A stretch of 64,000 bases of DNA from Clostridium sp. K13 (GTDB lineage: Bacteria; Bacillota; Clostridia; Clostridiales; Clostridiaceae): contig NZ_JAASHM010000016.1 of NCBI RefSeq assembly GCF_019734195.1, positions 1,208 to 65,207 on the forward strand, in the 5' to 3' direction. Made by a program: the position numbers and the translations under genes. Every line of letters begins with the position of its first letter. Positions within the stretch are counted from its first letter, which is position 1. The notes beneath the pieces are model-generated. The model saw nothing but the letters and a program-made list of their open reading frames with translations, made no database searches and was not told the DNA's origin. This document shows, piece by piece, positions 38,072 to 48,279 of the stretch.

Positions 38072-39931
38072 TTATTTTTCGTCTTTTACTTCAAAATCAG
38101 CATCTACTACATTGTCATCATGAGCTGCTCCTGCATTAGCATTTCCACCCATATTGTTTGGATCAAATCCAGCACCTTGAGCTCCTGCTGCACCTTGAGC
38201 ATCAGCATACATCTTTGAAGATATTGCATAGAATTCTTGAGTTAATTCTTCAGTAGCTTTCTTAATTGCTTCTAAGTCTTCTCCATCTTTTACTGCTTTT
38301 AATGCATCTAATTTAGCTGTTATCTTAGCTTTATCATCAGCAGATATCTTATCTCCAAGCTCTTCTAATTGCTTTTCTGTTTGATATGCTAATTGATCTG
38401 CATTGTTCTTAACTTCTATAGATTCTTTTCTCTTCTTATCTTCTTCAGCAAATCTTTCTGCTTCTTTTACTGCTCTATCTACTTCTTCGTCAGAAAGGTT
38501 AGTTGAAGCAGTAATTGTGATGTTTGCTTCCTTACCAGTTCCTTTATCCATAGCAGATACCTTAACAATACCGTTAGCATCTATATCAAAAGTAACTTCG
38601 ATTTGTGGAATTCCTCTTGGAGCTGGAGCAATACCTGATAAAGTAAATCTACCTAAAGTCTTGTTGTCAGCTGCCATTTGTCTTTCACCTTGTACTACGT
38701 GTATTTCAACTGATGTTTGACCATCTGCTGCAGTTGAGAACACTTGGCTCTTCTTAGCTGGTATAGTTGTATTTCTTTCGATTAATGGAGTAGCAACTCC
38801 TCCTAAAGTTTCAATACCTAATGTTAATGGAGTAACATCTAGTAATAATACGTCTTTAACTTCTCCAGTTAAAACACCTGCTTGAATTGCAGCACCCATA
38901 GCTACACATTCATCTGGGTTAACTCCCTTTGAAGGTTCTTTTCCTGTAAAGTTTTTAACAGCTTCTTGTACTGCAGGTATTCTTGTTGATCCACCAACTA
39001 ATATAACTTTATCAATTTGGCTAATTGATAATCCAGCATCGCTTAATGCCTTCTTCATTGGTTCAATTGATCTTTGAACTAAATCATGAGTTAATTCGTT
39101 GAATTTTGCTCTAGTTAAGTTCATATCAATGTGTTTTGGACCAGTTGCATCTGCAGTGATGAATGGTAAGTTAATGTTTGTTTGCATTGATGATGATAAT
39201 TCAATCTTAGCTTTTTCTGCAGCTTCTTTTAATCTTTGAACTGCACTCTTATCATTTCTTAAGTCAATTCCATATTGAGCTTTAAAGTCATTTGCTATAT
39301 AATCAATGATCTTTTGGTCAAAGTCATCTCCACCTAAGTGAGTATCTCCATTTGTTGATAATACTTCGAATACTCCATCACCTAATTCAAGGATAGATAC
39401 GTCGAATGTACCTCCACCTAAGTCATAAACGAATATTTTTTCACTGTGCTCAGTCTTATCTAAACCATAAGCTAATGAAGCTGCTGTTGGTTCGTTTATT
39501 ATTCTTAATACTTCTAATCCTGCTATTCTACCAGCATCTTTAGTTGCTTGTCTTTCAGCATCATTAAAGTATGCAGGAACTGTTATAACTGCTTGAGTTA
39601 CTGGTTCACCTAAGTAAGCTTCTGCATCAGCTTTAATCTTTTGAAGTATCATTGCTGATATTTCTTGTGGTGAATAAGTTTTATCATCTATATGAGTTTT
39701 ATGGTCTGTTCCCATTTCTCTTTTTATTGAAATTATTGTGTGTTCTGGATTTGTAATTGCTTGTCTTTTAGCAATTTGTCCTACTAATCTTTCTCCGTTA
39801 GCTTGGAATGAAACTACTGAAGGAGTAGTTCTAGCACCTTCTGAGTTAGTGATAACTACTGGTTCTCCACCTTCCATAACTGCTACACATGAATTTGTTG
39901 TACCTAAATCAATACCTATAATTTTTCCCAT
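38072..39931 (-). CDS. dnaK: Chaperone DnaK (Hsp70)
   Basis: 619 aa. Nucleotide-binding domain from [18 protein letters not shown] through [19 protein letters not shown] and [15 protein letters not shown], a substrate domain (about 385-500) and a helical lid ending in a Gly/Ala-rich tail ([12 protein letters not shown]) with a terminal [10 protein letters not shown]. Lacks the extra segment in the ATPase domain found in Gram-negative DnaK, as expected for a Firmicute. Second-last gene of the hrcA operon. Confidence 0.98.
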   Translation of the reverse strand: MGKIIGIDLGTTNSCVAVMEGGEPVVITNSEGARTTPSVVSFQANGERLVGQIAKRQAITNPEHTIISIKREMGTDHKTHIDDKTYSPQEISAMILQKIKADAEAYLGEPVTQAVITVPAYFNDAERQATKDAGRIAGLEVLRIINEPTAASLAYGLDKTEHSEKIFVYDLGGGTFDVSILELGDGVFEVLSTNGDTHLGGDDFDQKIIDYIANDFKAQYGIDLRNDKSAVQRLKEAAEKAKIELSSSMQTNINLPFITADATGPKHIDMNLTRAKFNELTHDLVQRSIEPMKKALSDAGLSISQIDKVILVGGSTRIPAVQEAVKNFTGKEPSKGVNPDECVAMGAAIQAGVLTGEVKDVLLLDVTPLTLGIETLGGVATPLIERNTTIPAKKSQVFSTAADGQTSVEIHVVQGERQMAADNKTLGRFTLSGIAPAPRGIPQIEVTFDIDANGIVKVSAMDKGTGKEANITITASTNLSDEEVDRAVKEAERFAEEDKKRKESIEVKNNADQLAYQTEKQLEELGDKISADDKAKITAKLDALKAVKDGEDLEAIKKATEELTQEFYAISSKMYADAQGAAGAQGAGFDPNNMGGNANAGAAHDDNVVDADFEVKDEK

Positions 39932-39983
39932 AATTTTTTCCTCCTCGAAATTTACATATCTATTTAAATATTTTCCTTATTTA

Positions 39984-40571
39984 CTATTTTGCTACTGTAA
40001 CCATTGAATATCTGATTACTTTTTCTCCTTTTTTATATCCTTTTTGATATACTTGAGCAACATCGTTGCTATTTAAATTAGCATCTTCAACAACTGAAAT
40101 TGCTTGATGTACATTTGGATCAAATCCATTAGTTGTATCAATTTCTTCTACACCTAATTTTTCTAAAGAGTTTAGAAGTCCTTTTATTGTCATCTCAACA
40201 CCTTTTTTAAGATCTTCTACATTTCCATCTACAGCTAAAGCTCTTTCTAAGTTATCTGCTACAGGAAGTATTTCTTTTAATACATCTGTGCAAGCATCTG
40301 TATATATACCTTCTTTTTCTTTTGCTGTTCTTTTTCTGTAATTATCATACTCAGCAGTAAGTCTAAGTAATCTTTCCTTTAATGCATCTAATTCATTAGA
40401 AAGTTTTTTATTTTCATCTTTTAACTTTCTTATCATAGATAAATCATCAGTTTCAGAATATTCTTCTATTATCTCTTCTACTTCTTCATTTTCTGTAGCT
40501 TCAGTATTTTCTTCAACTGTATCATTTTCTTCTAAGATTTCTTCATCTCTTAAATTTTTGTTTTCTTCCAT
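39984..40571 (-). CDS. grpE: Nucleotide exchange factor GrpE
   Basis: 195 aa. A very acidic N-terminal tail (EEILEENDTVEENTEA), a long coiled coil (about 45-85) and the beta domain ending GFDPNVHQAISVVED, YQKGYKKGEKVIRYSMVTV. Releases ADP from DnaK. Between hrcA and dnaK, 23 and 52 bases away. Confidence 0.97.
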   Translation of the reverse strand: MEENKNLRDEEILEENDTVEENTEATENEEVEEIIEEYSETDDLSMIRKLKDENKKLSNELDALKERLLRLTAEYDNYRKRTAKEKEGIYTDACTDVLKEILPVADNLERALAVDGNVEDLKKGVEMTIKGLLNSLEKLGVEEIDTTNGFDPNVHQAISVVEDANLNSNDVAQVYQKGYKKGEKVIRYSMVTVAK

Positions 40572-40594
40572 CTTTACACCTCATCTCTCTTTAA

Positions 40595-41623
40595 TCAATA
40601 CTCTTGATCCTTAAGACTTTTATTTAATTCTTTCATGACTTGTGCCATTATAGAAATAACTTTTGAATAATTAATTCTTTGTGGACCAATAAGCCCAACA
40701 CTTCCAATGGGTCTTCCTCCTAAGGAATATTCTGCAGTTATTACTGAACAATCCTTAGCTTCTGGAATATAATTTTCATCACCAATTTTAATTGATATAT
40801 CCCCACTATTTTCAAGTAGTTCTATTACACAATCTTTATTACTTATTAATTGAAGTACTTCTTTAGCCTTTTCAATATCGTTATACTCTGGATAATTGAA
40901 AAGATTTGTTGTTCCTTCAACAACTAAGTCTGATTTTGAACTATTATTTAAACTTTCATATAAAGCTGGAAGCATTGCATTAAATAAATCATCAAACCCT
41001 ACTAAGTCCTTCTTAAGCTCATTAATAACTTCTAAATTAATAGCTTCAATTGTTAAATTCTTTAATTTAGAATTTAATACCTCATTAATTCTAATAAGTT
41101 CCTCATTACTTGGTACAGTATTAATTTTAATTCTATGATTTTTTATAACACCACTATCTGTTACTATAACAGCTATTAAATTTGTTTCATCTATTTTTAT
41201 TAATTGTAGTGATCTTATATAACTTCTTTTCATAGAAGGTGTTTGAACTATACAAGTTAAATTTGTTAATTCTGATAATAAAACACAAGCTTCTTTTAAT
41301 ATAGTATCAACTTCATGCATAGCTGAATTAATTAAATATTCTTTAATTCTTAGCTCTTCATCTCTACTTAGCTTTGGTGTTTCCATTAACTTATCAACAT
41401 ATAATCTATATCCCTTACTAGATGGTATTCTGCCTGCTGATGTGTGAGGCTGTTCTAAGTATCCCATTTCCTCTAAATCTGCCATTTCATTTCTTATAGT
41501 TGCAGATCCCACACCTAAATCATACTTCTTAGCTATTGTTCTTGAACCAACAGGCTCACCTGTTATTATATAGTCATTAATAATGGCTTGAAGTATTCTT
41601 ATTTTTCTTTCATCAATAGCCAT
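40595..41623 (-). CDS. hrcA: Heat-inducible repressor HrcA
   Basis: 342 aa from the ATG at 41623. An earlier in-frame ATG at 41650 lies inside the CIRCE operator and has no RBS, whereas GGGGTGAT precedes the chosen start. N-terminal winged helix ([40 protein letters not shown]) and C-terminal GAF-like domain. It binds CIRCE and represses the hrcA-grpE-dnaK-dnaJ operon until chaperone demand rises. Confidence 0.96.
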   Translation of the reverse strand: MAIDERKIRILQAIINDYIITGEPVGSRTIAKKYDLGVGSATIRNEMADLEEMGYLEQPHTSAGRIPSSKGYRLYVDKLMETPKLSRDEELRIKEYLINSAMHEVDTILKEACVLLSELTNLTCIVQTPSMKRSYIRSLQLIKIDETNLIAVIVTDSGVIKNHRIKINTVPSNEELIRINEVLNSKLKNLTIEAINLEVINELKKDLVGFDDLFNAMLPALYESLNNSSKSDLVVEGTTNLFNYPEYNDIEKAKEVLQLISNKDCVIELLENSGDISIKIGDENYIPEAKDCSVITAEYSLGGRPIGSVGLIGPQRINYSKVISIMAQVMKELNKSLKDQEY

Positions 41624-41639
41624 TTCATCACCCCTATTG

Positions 41640-41666
41640 TTAGCACTCATTAAAGTCGAGTGCTAA
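41640..41666. promoter_or_regulatory. CIRCE operator
   Basis: Perfect consensus TTAGCACTC, 9-base spacer, GAGTGCTAA. Lies in the 5' leader just downstream of the hrcA promoter. HrcA-binding site controlling the operon. Confidence 0.98.
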
Positions 41667-41679
41667 TGACTACATTATC

Positions 41680-41708
41680 AATATATTCTTATTTGTTTTT
41701 TTTGTCAA
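41680..41708 (-). promoter_or_regulatory. hrcA operon promoter
   Basis: On the minus strand TTGACA (41703-41708), a 17-base spacer and TATATT (41680-41685), placing the start just ahead of CIRCE. A normal SigA promoter. Confidence 0.85.
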
Positions 41709-41816
41709 TTTCATATTTCTTTAAATTTTCAACTATTTTTTTATATAATTTAATTCTTTCGCCATTTTCTCTTTGCATCTCTTAATTTCTCCTTTTTCCT
41801 TCGCTTTTCATTTTCA

Positions 41817-42947
41817 CTATTTATCTAGTATAAAATCTGACATTACACTATTTGATAATTCCATTCCTTTATAGGTTAAAAACATTCTTTTATCATCTAT
41901 AACAAGCAAACCATCTTTTATATTTTTCTCAATGACTTTCTTATATATACTATTTATATCTACGCCAAATTTTCTCTTAAATTTTAACAAATCTATACCA
42001 CAAATCATTCTTAATCCCATAAAGATAAACTCTTCCATTTCATCTTCAATAGAATTCTTATACTTATCTACTATTACTTCTTTTTCATCATTTATATTTT
42101 TTATATAGTTATTTATATTACTTGTATTTACAAATCTATATCCATCAATATAAGAACTGCTTGCACTACCAACTCCTATATACTCGTCTAATGACCAATA
42201 AACCTTGTTATGTCTACATTCTTTCCCATTTAGAGCAAAATTAGAAATCTCATACTGATGATATCCATTTTCCTTTAAAATATCCTTAGTTAACTTATCC
42301 ATTACTCTTTCCTCATCTTCACTTGGAAGTTGAAGTTTATCTTTTTCATATAAGTTATAAAAAGCAGTTCCTTCTTCAATGATTAAACTATATGCAGAAA
42401 TATGTTCTGGCTTTAACTCACATATCTTTTCTAATGTATCTCTCCATAATTCTACAGTTAAATTAGGAAGCCCATACATTAAATCAACATTTATATTATT
42501 AAATCCTACTTTTCTTGCCAAATTATAATTTTCTAAAAACTCTTCAAATGTATGTATACGCCCAATCTTTTTTAATAATTCGTCATTACATGATTGAAGT
42601 CCAAAACTTATTCTATTTATTCCATATTTTTTCATTATCTTTAATTTTTCTTCATTTACAGTTCCAGGATTACATTCCATAGAATATTCTATATCCTCTG
42701 ATAAATTTAATTTAGATACTGATTTTAAAAGTTTTTCAAGCTCTTTTTTCTCAAGATGTGATGGTGTTCCACCACCAATAAATATTGTCCTAATCAAATA
42801 ATTAGTACATTTTTCTTTTATTTCTTTAATTAAAGCATCAACATATGCTTCTCTAAATTGTTCTTTTCCTGAAAAAGTAGGAAAATCACAATAAAAACAT
42901 CTTTGCTTACAAAATGGTATATGTATATATAAACTTATCTCTTTCAT
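41817..42947 (-). CDS. hemW: HemW-like radical SAM protein
   Basis: 376 aa. Radical-SAM ligands C13, C17 and C20 in PFCKQRCFYCDF. The extra cysteine immediately after the motif that is typical of true HemN enzymes is absent, supporting HemW (haem chaperone) rather than coproporphyrinogen oxidase. IFIGGGTPSHLEKKELEKLL and a C-terminal HemN-type domain are present. Conserved lepA-hemW-hrcA order. Confidence 0.92.
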   Translation of the reverse strand: MKEISLYIHIPFCKQRCFYCDFPTFSGKEQFREAYVDALIKEIKEKCTNYLIRTIFIGGGTPSHLEKKELEKLLKSVSKLNLSEDIEYSMECNPGTVNEEKLKIMKKYGINRISFGLQSCNDELLKKIGRIHTFEEFLENYNLARKVGFNNINVDLMYGLPNLTVELWRDTLEKICELKPEHISAYSLIIEEGTAFYNLYEKDKLQLPSEDEERVMDKLTKDILKENGYHQYEISNFALNGKECRHNKVYWSLDEYIGVGSASSSYIDGYRFVNTSNINNYIKNINDEKEVIVDKYKNSIEDEMEEFIFMGLRMICGIDLLKFKRKFGVDINSIYKKVIEKNIKDGLLVIDDKRMFLTYKGMELSNSVMSDFILDK

Positions 42948-42992
42948 ATTTTTCTCCTCTAAATTTTATATTTATAATTTAGCTTAATTATG

Positions 42993-43023
42993 AAAAAAGA
43001 CATTGCTACTGCAATGTCTTTTT
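42993..43023 (-). terminator. lepA terminator
   Basis: Stem AAAAGACATTGC / GCAATGTCTTTT with a TACT loop, beginning 10 bases past the lepA stop, with flanking T-tract. Confidence 0.9.
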
Positions 43024-43033
43024 ATTAAGCTTC

Positions 43034-44839
43034 TTAGTCTACTTTAAGAACAGCCATGAATGCTTCTTGTGGTACTTCTACAGATCCCACCTGTCTCATT
43101 CTCTTCTTACCTTCTTTTTGCTTTTCAAGAAGCTTCTTCTTTCTTGAAATATCTCCACCGTAACACTTAGCAAGTACGTCTTTTCTCATAGCCTTAACTG
43201 TTTCTCTTGCTATAACCTTAGATCCTACTGCTGCTTGAATTGGAACTTCGAACATTTGTCTTGGAATGATTTCCTTAAGCTTTTCTGCAATTCCTCTTCC
43301 TTTATGGTAAGCTCTTTCTTTTGGAACTATCATTGATAAAGCATCAACTATATCTCCATTTAATAATATATCAAGCTTAACAAGTTCTGTCTTCGTATAT
43401 CCTTTGAATTCATAGTCAAATGAAGCATAACCTCTTGTTCTTGACTTTAAAGTATCAAAGAAGTCATAAACAATTTCATTTAATGGAATATCATAATTTA
43501 TGCATACTCTTGTTTCTTCTAAGTATTGCATATCTATATATACGCCTCTTCTTTCTTGACATAAATCCATTATAGCTCCAACATACTCTGTTGGTGCAAT
43601 TACAGATGCTTTAACTATAGGTTCTTCCATAGATTCTATTTCTGTTGGTTCTGGTAAATTAGTTGGGTTTGTTAAATCTAAAGTTTCACCATTAGTCTTT
43701 GTAACCTTATATATAACAGAAGGAGCAGTTGTTATAATATCTAAATTAAATTCTCTTTCTATTCTTTCTTGAATTATTTCCATATGAAGTAATCCAAGGA
43801 ATCCACATCTAAATCCAAATCCTAATGCTATAGATGTTTCTGGTTCAAAATCTAATGCAGCATCATTTATTTGTAATTTTTCTAATGCTTCTCTTAATTC
43901 ATCATATTTAGCTCCATCAACTGGATAAATACCTGAGTAAACCATAGGTACTGCTTTTTTATATCCTGGAAGAGCTTCTGCTGTTGGTCTATCAGCTTCT
44001 GTGATAGTATCCCCAACTCTGGCATCAGCAACATTTTTTATAGATGCTGTTATATATCCAACATCACCAGCCATAAGTTCACCTATTGGTAATAACTTTG
44101 GTGTAAACACCCCTACCTCTACAATATCATAAACCTTATTTGTATTCATAAGCTTTATCTTAGTTCCAGCTTTAACTTTACCATCAAGTATTCTTACATA
44201 ACATACAACACCTTTATAACTGTCATAGTATGAATCAAATATTAAAGCTTTAAGCGGTGCTTCCTCATCTCCACTTGGTGCTGGTATCTTTTCTATTATA
44301 GTTTCAAGCACATCCTCAACATTTAAGCCTGTTTTTGCTGATATCATTGGAGCATCTTCTGCTTCAATTCCTATAACATCTTCAATTTCTTCTTTAACTT
44401 CATCAGCTCTTGCAGATGGCAAATCAATCTTATTAATAACTGGTGCTATTTCTAAGTCATTGTCTAAAGCAAGATAACAGTTAGCTAAAGTTTGGGCTTC
44501 AATACCTTGAGTTGCATCTACTACTAATAGTGCTCCTTCACAAGCAGCTAAACTTCTTGAAACTTCATATGTAAAGTCTACGTGTCCTGGTGTATCAATT
44601 AAATTTAATATATATTCTTCACCATCATCACGTCTGTAAACAAGTCTTGCAGCTTGGGATTTTATTGTAATCCCTCTTTCTCTTTCTATTTCCATATTAT
44701 CAAGAACTTGCTCTTCCATTTCTCTTTTAGTAAGAGTCCCTGTAATTTCTAATAATCTATCCGCTAGGGTTGACTTACCGTGGTCTATATGTGCTACGAT
44801 TGAAAAGTTTCTAATCTTTGATTGTCTATTACTTTGCAT
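43034..44839 (-). CDS. lepA: Elongation factor 4 (LepA) GTPase
   Basis: 601 aa. G1 [17 protein letters not shown]3 DTPGHVDF, G4 NKID, domains II, III and V as in EF-G, and the LepA-specific C-terminal domain ([20 protein letters not shown], then [18 protein letters not shown]). It binds stalled or translocated ribosomes; its role is in initiation/elongation quality. Neighbours hemW and spoIIP as in Bacillus. Confidence 0.98.
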   Translation of the reverse strand: MQSNRQSKIRNFSIVAHIDHGKSTLADRLLEITGTLTKREMEEQVLDNMEIERERGITIKSQAARLVYRRDDGEEYILNLIDTPGHVDFTYEVSRSLAACEGALLVVDATQGIEAQTLANCYLALDNDLEIAPVINKIDLPSARADEVKEEIEDVIGIEAEDAPMISAKTGLNVEDVLETIIEKIPAPSGDEEAPLKALIFDSYYDSYKGVVCYVRILDGKVKAGTKIKLMNTNKVYDIVEVGVFTPKLLPIGELMAGDVGYITASIKNVADARVGDTITEADRPTAEALPGYKKAVPMVYSGIYPVDGAKYDELREALEKLQINDAALDFEPETSIALGFGFRCGFLGLLHMEIIQERIEREFNLDIITTAPSVIYKVTKTNGETLDLTNPTNLPEPTEIESMEEPIVKASVIAPTEYVGAIMDLCQERRGVYIDMQYLEETRVCINYDIPLNEIVYDFFDTLKSRTRGYASFDYEFKGYTKTELVKLDILLNGDIVDALSMIVPKERAYHKGRGIAEKLKEIIPRQMFEVPIQAAVGSKVIARETVKAMRKDVLAKCYGGDISRKKKLLEKQKEGKKRMRQVGSVEVPQEAFMAVLKVD

Positions 44840-44970
44840 ATATCTTAACTACTAATTATATTAGTAGCTTCTTCACCCCCATATTGTTAAATCAAGCTAA
44901 ATTATAACATAGAGTATAGAGTAAGTGTCAAGAATATTAACGTGGAAATAATATTAACATTAATAGTATT

Positions 44971-45432
44971 TTATTTATTATTAATGTTTTCTATAAAATC
45001 ATCTACATTTTTATCAAATTCGCTCTTACTATCTTCATTTATAACTTTATTATTTTCATAATATTCACTATTAGTTTTTGTTGTTTTATTTATTTTATCC
45101 TTTACATTTATAAAAATCCTATTAAAATATCCACCTACCTTTTTTATAGAATTCATAAATAAATTATCATTAGTTAATTTAATTTCCTTATTGTATATCT
45201 TTACTGTAGCTAAACCATCATTTTTTTCTCCAACATAAATTTTAACTACACTATTGTCTTTAATGAACTCCTGGAAGTCCTCACCAAACTCTTCGCTTAC
45301 TATTTTAAAATTATCATCAGTATTTCCTAATGGTGATAAAGACTCAGTATTTATTATATTTATTTTTATACATCCTATAAGAAGTAAAATTACTGCCAAT
45401 ATCGGTATAAGAAAATTCTTAATAATTTTCAA
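44971..45432 (-). CDS. Putative lipoprotein of unknown function
   Basis: 153 aa. N-terminal lysine, a hydrophobic stretch and the lipobox LIGC with the modified cysteine at position 21. The mature part is small and polar (EFGEDFQEFIKDNSVVKIYV, VGGYFNRIFINVKDKIN) and ends in an Asp/Asn/Lys-rich tail. No family recognised. It sits between spoIIP and lepA, which are usually closer, downstream of the spoIIP terminator. Sporulation relevance is only suggested by position. Confidence 0.65.
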   Translation of the reverse strand: MKIIKNFLIPILAVILLLIGCIKINIINTESLSPLGNTDDNFKIVSEEFGEDFQEFIKDNSVVKIYVGEKNDGLATVKIYNKEIKLTNDNLFMNSIKKVGGYFNRIFINVKDKINKTTKTNSEYYENNKVINEDSKSEFDKNVDDFIENINNK

Positions 45433-45473
45433 AATAACATCTCCTCTTTAACTTAATATCTAATATATAAATA

Positions 45474-45518
45474 AAAAAATGAGCTCCCTGCTTATTAGCT
45501 ATAAGGATGCTCACTTTT
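45474..45518 (-). terminator. spoIIP terminator
   Basis: Stem TGAGC-ATCC / GGGA-GCTCA around a 17-base loop, followed by TTTTTTTATT on the minus strand, 16 bases past the spoIIP stop. Confidence 0.8.
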
Positions 45519-45534
45519 TAAACTTTTATTCAAT

Positions 45535-46647
45535 TTACTCTTTACCCTTCAAATATTCTGCAATTATTCTTGCTAAATATTTTGCACTTAACTTAGATTC
45601 TTGAGCTGTATTAAGTTCCGTTCCAAACTCTGTTAATATACATGCTGGGCTCAAATCCTGATTAAAGTTATTTGATCCATGATTAAATTCATGTAGTCCT
45701 ATTCCATCTTTAGCATCTGCCATTAATCCTGGAAAAAGACTTTCAGATATCCCAATCATTTCATTTACAGCCTTCATCATTTCAGAATAATTAGGCGATG
45801 CTTTTGATGTTACAAACATCACTCTTGCTAAGCTCTGGTCATTTATTACAGTAGTTGTTTGTTCTTTACTTGGACCACTATTTCTATGCAAATCTATTAC
45901 TAATTTTAAGTTTGGAAATTGATTTAAATAACTTTGCACAGTAGGTTCTGATCTATAATAAGATTGATTATATGGACTAGTATCATGTATAGTTTTATCG
46001 TGCACTACTGATATTCCATATCCTTCTTCTAACTCTTGAGCTAATACATCTCCTACCCCAACAACACTAAAATCTTCTTGATCTGTATCTGATCCTGCTT
46101 CTGCATATCCCTCATGAGTATGTGTATGATAAATTAATATTTCCACATTAGAATCATCTAGGGTTTTCTTAAGCGAAGGATCATAAGCTGCACTAGTCTT
46201 ATTAAGTTCTGCTAAATCCTCCTCTGTAACTCTAGCTATACTCTCTTCTTTAACAACATATGGTTCAAAAAGTCCAAATGTTGATTTAGCAGAATTATCT
46301 ATGTTTCCTTGATTATTAGCTCTATTTATACCACTAAAAAAAGATACTTCATTGCCTACTATTCCATAAGTAGTTATTTTATTAAGGCCTAAAGCTTCAA
46401 CTATTACTCTTTGAATACTTACTTTATTTTCTCTATATGCTGTACTATCATATATTTGCGTTTCTACTACTGGCATGGAATAATTAAGCAATTGCACATA
46501 TGCTAATCCACCACGTTCTCTATAACTATTAATAACACTACCAGCTCTTACAAAAAAAATTATCATAATAGCCAATAGAACTATATATCCAATACTAATA
46601 CCATGTCTTTTCTTCTTAACATTATTACTTCTATTAACCCACTGCAT
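45535..46647 (-). CDS. spoIIP: Stage II sporulation protein P (SpoIIP)
   Basis: 370 aa. One N-terminal membrane helix (about 18-36) and the amidase/endopeptidase catalytic domain: ILIYHTHTHEGYAEAG (zinc ligand His), LKLVIDLHRNSGPS and a later HEFNHGSNNF. SpoIIP works with SpoIID and SpoIIM to remove septal peptidoglycan during engulfment. Downstream of gpr, as in Bacillus. Its GGGAGGG ribosome binding site has a complementary CCTCCC just upstream (separate entry). Confidence 0.96.
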   Translation of the reverse strand: MQWVNRSNNVKKKRHGISIGYIVLLAIMIIFFVRAGSVINSYRERGGLAYVQLLNYSMPVVETQIYDSTAYRENKVSIQRVIVEALGLNKITTYGIVGNEVSFFSGINRANNQGNIDNSAKSTFGLFEPYVVKEESIARVTEEDLAELNKTSAAYDPSLKKTLDDSNVEILIYHTHTHEGYAEAGSDTDQEDFSVVGVGDVLAQELEEGYGISVVHDKTIHDTSPYNQSYYRSEPTVQSYLNQFPNLKLVIDLHRNSGPSKEQTTTVINDQSLARVMFVTSKASPNYSEMMKAVNEMIGISESLFPGLMADAKDGIGLHEFNHGSNNFNQDLSPACILTEFGTELNTAQESKLSAKYLARIIAEYLKGKE

Positions 46648-46654
46648 TTTTATC

Positions 46655-46684
46655 CCTCCCTACTCTTTCTATATATATGGGAGG
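46655..46684 (-). promoter_or_regulatory. Possible RBS-masking hairpin before spoIIP
   Basis: On the minus strand CCTCCC (46679-46684), an 18-base loop and GGGAGG (46655-46660), the latter being the ribosome binding site 7 bases before the ATG. If transcription starts upstream of 46684 the RBS can be sequestered. Alternatively CATATATA in the loop is a sporulation-sigma -10 box and the left arm is not transcribed. Confidence 0.4.
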
Positions 46685-46750
46685 TTTTACATAATTATTA
46701 ATAGTTTTATAAATTATCTTAACTTTTATTTTCCTTCGCAATATTATTCA

Positions 46751-47725
46751 CTAGTTCATAAACTTATTAATCTCTTCCATGTCCATATTAGGTTGAACTG
46801 CAATATTTATTCCATTTGCAATTATTTTTGATAATGATTCTATAATTGTATCTACATCTTTTGGAGTAACCATTAAATCTCCAAAGGCTGGATTTAATAT
46901 TTCTCTAATAAGCATATTCTTTTCATTTCTATCAACACTTTTCAACATGTTATAAAACTCTTTTCCTTTTTGTGCCTTGCTACATAAATCATCTAATAAT
47001 AAATCCATAGTATCATTTGCTATAGTTGCTGCATCAACAACAGTCGGAACACCTACTGCTAAAACTTTTACACCTAAGCTTTTTTCATTTATTTGCATTC
47101 TATGATTTCCTACTCCAGCTCCTGGTGAAATTCCTGTATCCCCAATTTGAATAGTTCTATTTACTCTTTCTAATCTTCTAGAACCTAATGCATCAACACA
47201 TATAACTAAATCTGGTTTTATTTTATCTACTAATGATTTTATAACTTCTCCTGTTTCTATTCCTGTAATACCTAAAACACCTGGGGCTATTGCACATACT
47301 GGCCTTACTGAATCATCTATTACATCAGGCATTACTTGTTTTAAATGTCTTGTTATCATAATTTTTTCTGTTACCTTTGGTCCAAGTGCATCTGGAGTAA
47401 CATTCCAGTTTCCAAGTCCAACAACTAAAACAAGTTTACTTTCGTCAATATCTACAAGTTTTTTTAAAACTTTTCCTACAACTAGTGATAAATTATCCAT
47501 TGATTCGCCATCATACGGTGTAAATTCTGGAAAATCTATAGTAATATAATGTCCTTTTGGTTTACCTAATTCCTTCCCAGCCTCATCACTTTCAATGGTT
47601 ACGGTAGTAATTTTAACCTCTCCTTCCATTTCTTCATCAACTTTTACTCCATCAAGTTCTCTTTTATTTTCCTCTGTATATGCCTGTTTTGCTTCTATTG
47701 CAAGGTCTGTTCTAACGCTTATCAT
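46751..47725 (-). CDS. gpr: Germination protease GPR
   Basis: 324 aa. Starts MISVRTDLAIEAKQ: the RTDLA segment is the zymogen self-cleavage site, here with only a five-residue propeptide against about sixteen in Bacillus. Core motifs VVGLGNWNVTPDALGP, CAIAPGVLGITGIETGE and VDALGSRRLERVNRTIQ are intact. GPR degrades small acid-soluble proteins during germination. Upstream of spoIIP and divergent from rpsT. Confidence 0.96.
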   Translation of the reverse strand: MISVRTDLAIEAKQAYTEENKRELDGVKVDEEMEGEVKITTVTIESDEAGKELGKPKGHYITIDFPEFTPYDGESMDNLSLVVGKVLKKLVDIDESKLVLVVGLGNWNVTPDALGPKVTEKIMITRHLKQVMPDVIDDSVRPVCAIAPGVLGITGIETGEVIKSLVDKIKPDLVICVDALGSRRLERVNRTIQIGDTGISPGAGVGNHRMQINEKSLGVKVLAVGVPTVVDAATIANDTMDLLLDDLCSKAQKGKEFYNMLKSVDRNEKNMLIREILNPAFGDLMVTPKDVDTIIESLSKIIANGINIAVQPNMDMEEINKFMN

Positions 47726-47758
47726 GATATTCCTCCTAAGTTTTATTACTAATCAAAT

Positions 47759-47789
47759 TTATTTTCCCAAATAAGTTTTAATTTCATAC
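47759..47789 (-). promoter_or_regulatory. Possible forespore (sigma-F/G) promoter of gpr
   Basis: On the minus strand GTATG (47785-47789), a 16-base spacer and GGGAAAATAA (47759-47768), one mismatch each from the sigma-F/G consensus. It abuts the -35 box of the divergent rpsT promoter. Confidence 0.35.
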
Positions 47790-47818
47790 TTGAACTTAAA
47801 AACTTTAGGTGTTATAAT
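47790..47818 (+). promoter_or_regulatory. rpsT promoter
   Basis: TTGAAC (47790-47795), 17-base spacer, TATAAT (47813-47818). Predicted start near 47825, giving a leader of about 75 bases. Confidence 0.8.
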
Positions 47819-47824
47819 ATGATT

Positions 47825-47900
47825 TGTTGAAAATGAACTCGTACGCAGATTTCCCCAAAAAACTGCAGAGGCCCTATAAAATATCAAGGGGGTGAATTGA
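47825..47900 (+). promoter_or_regulatory. Structured rpsT leader, possible autoregulatory element
   Basis: The leader contains GCAG (47845-47848) and CTGC (47863-47866), which can close a loop holding TTCCCC. It also contains CCCT (47872-47875). Both C-tracts can pair with the G-rich ribosome binding site GGGGGTG (47888-47894), but not at once. This suggests translational control by S20. No known leader family recognised. Confidence 0.4.
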
Positions 47901-48164
47901 ATGGCAAATATTAAATCAGCAAAAAAGAGAATTAAAGTTACTGAAAAGAAAACTTTACAAAACAAAATGGTTAAATCAGCTTTAAAAACTGCTATAAAGA
48001 AGTTTGAAGCTGCTGTAGCTGCTAACAACGCTGAAGAAGCTAAGGCTTTATTCGTTAAAGCTACTAAGTCTTTAGACATGGCTGCTCAAAAAGGTGTAGT
48101 TCACCAAAACATGGCTGCTAGAAAGAAGTCAAGATTAGCTGCAAAATTAAACGCTATGGCGTAA
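47901..48164 (+). CDS. rpsT: 30S ribosomal protein S20
   Basis: 87 aa, starting [17 protein letters not shown], with the conserved basic helices and C-terminal [20 protein letters not shown]. Primary 16S-binding protein. Plus-strand gene flanked by minus-strand gpr and holA, as in Bacillus. Own promoter and terminator. Confidence 0.98.
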   Translation: MANIKSAKKRIKVTEKKTLQNKMVKSALKTAIKKFEAAVAANNAEEAKALFVKATKSLDMAAQKGVVHQNMAARKKSRLAAKLNAMA

Positions 48165-48173
48165 TAAATAAGA

Positions 48174-48195
48174 AGCCGGTGATTTTATCACCGGC
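48174..48195 (+). terminator. rpsT terminator
   Basis: Perfect stem AGCCGGTGAT / ATCACCGGCT with a short T loop, followed by ATTATTTAAC. It starts 9 bases after the rpsT stop. Confidence 0.85.
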
Positions 48196-48279
48196 TATTA
48201 TTTAACATTTTTTTAATTATGAACTTTCTTATATTTTATTAGTATTTTTTTATTAAATTAAATTTTTTTTAAAACCAAT

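Noticed and set aside
41624-41650. Upstream ATG for hrcA
   Set aside because: It is inside the CIRCE operator and lacks an RBS; the ATG at 41623 has one.
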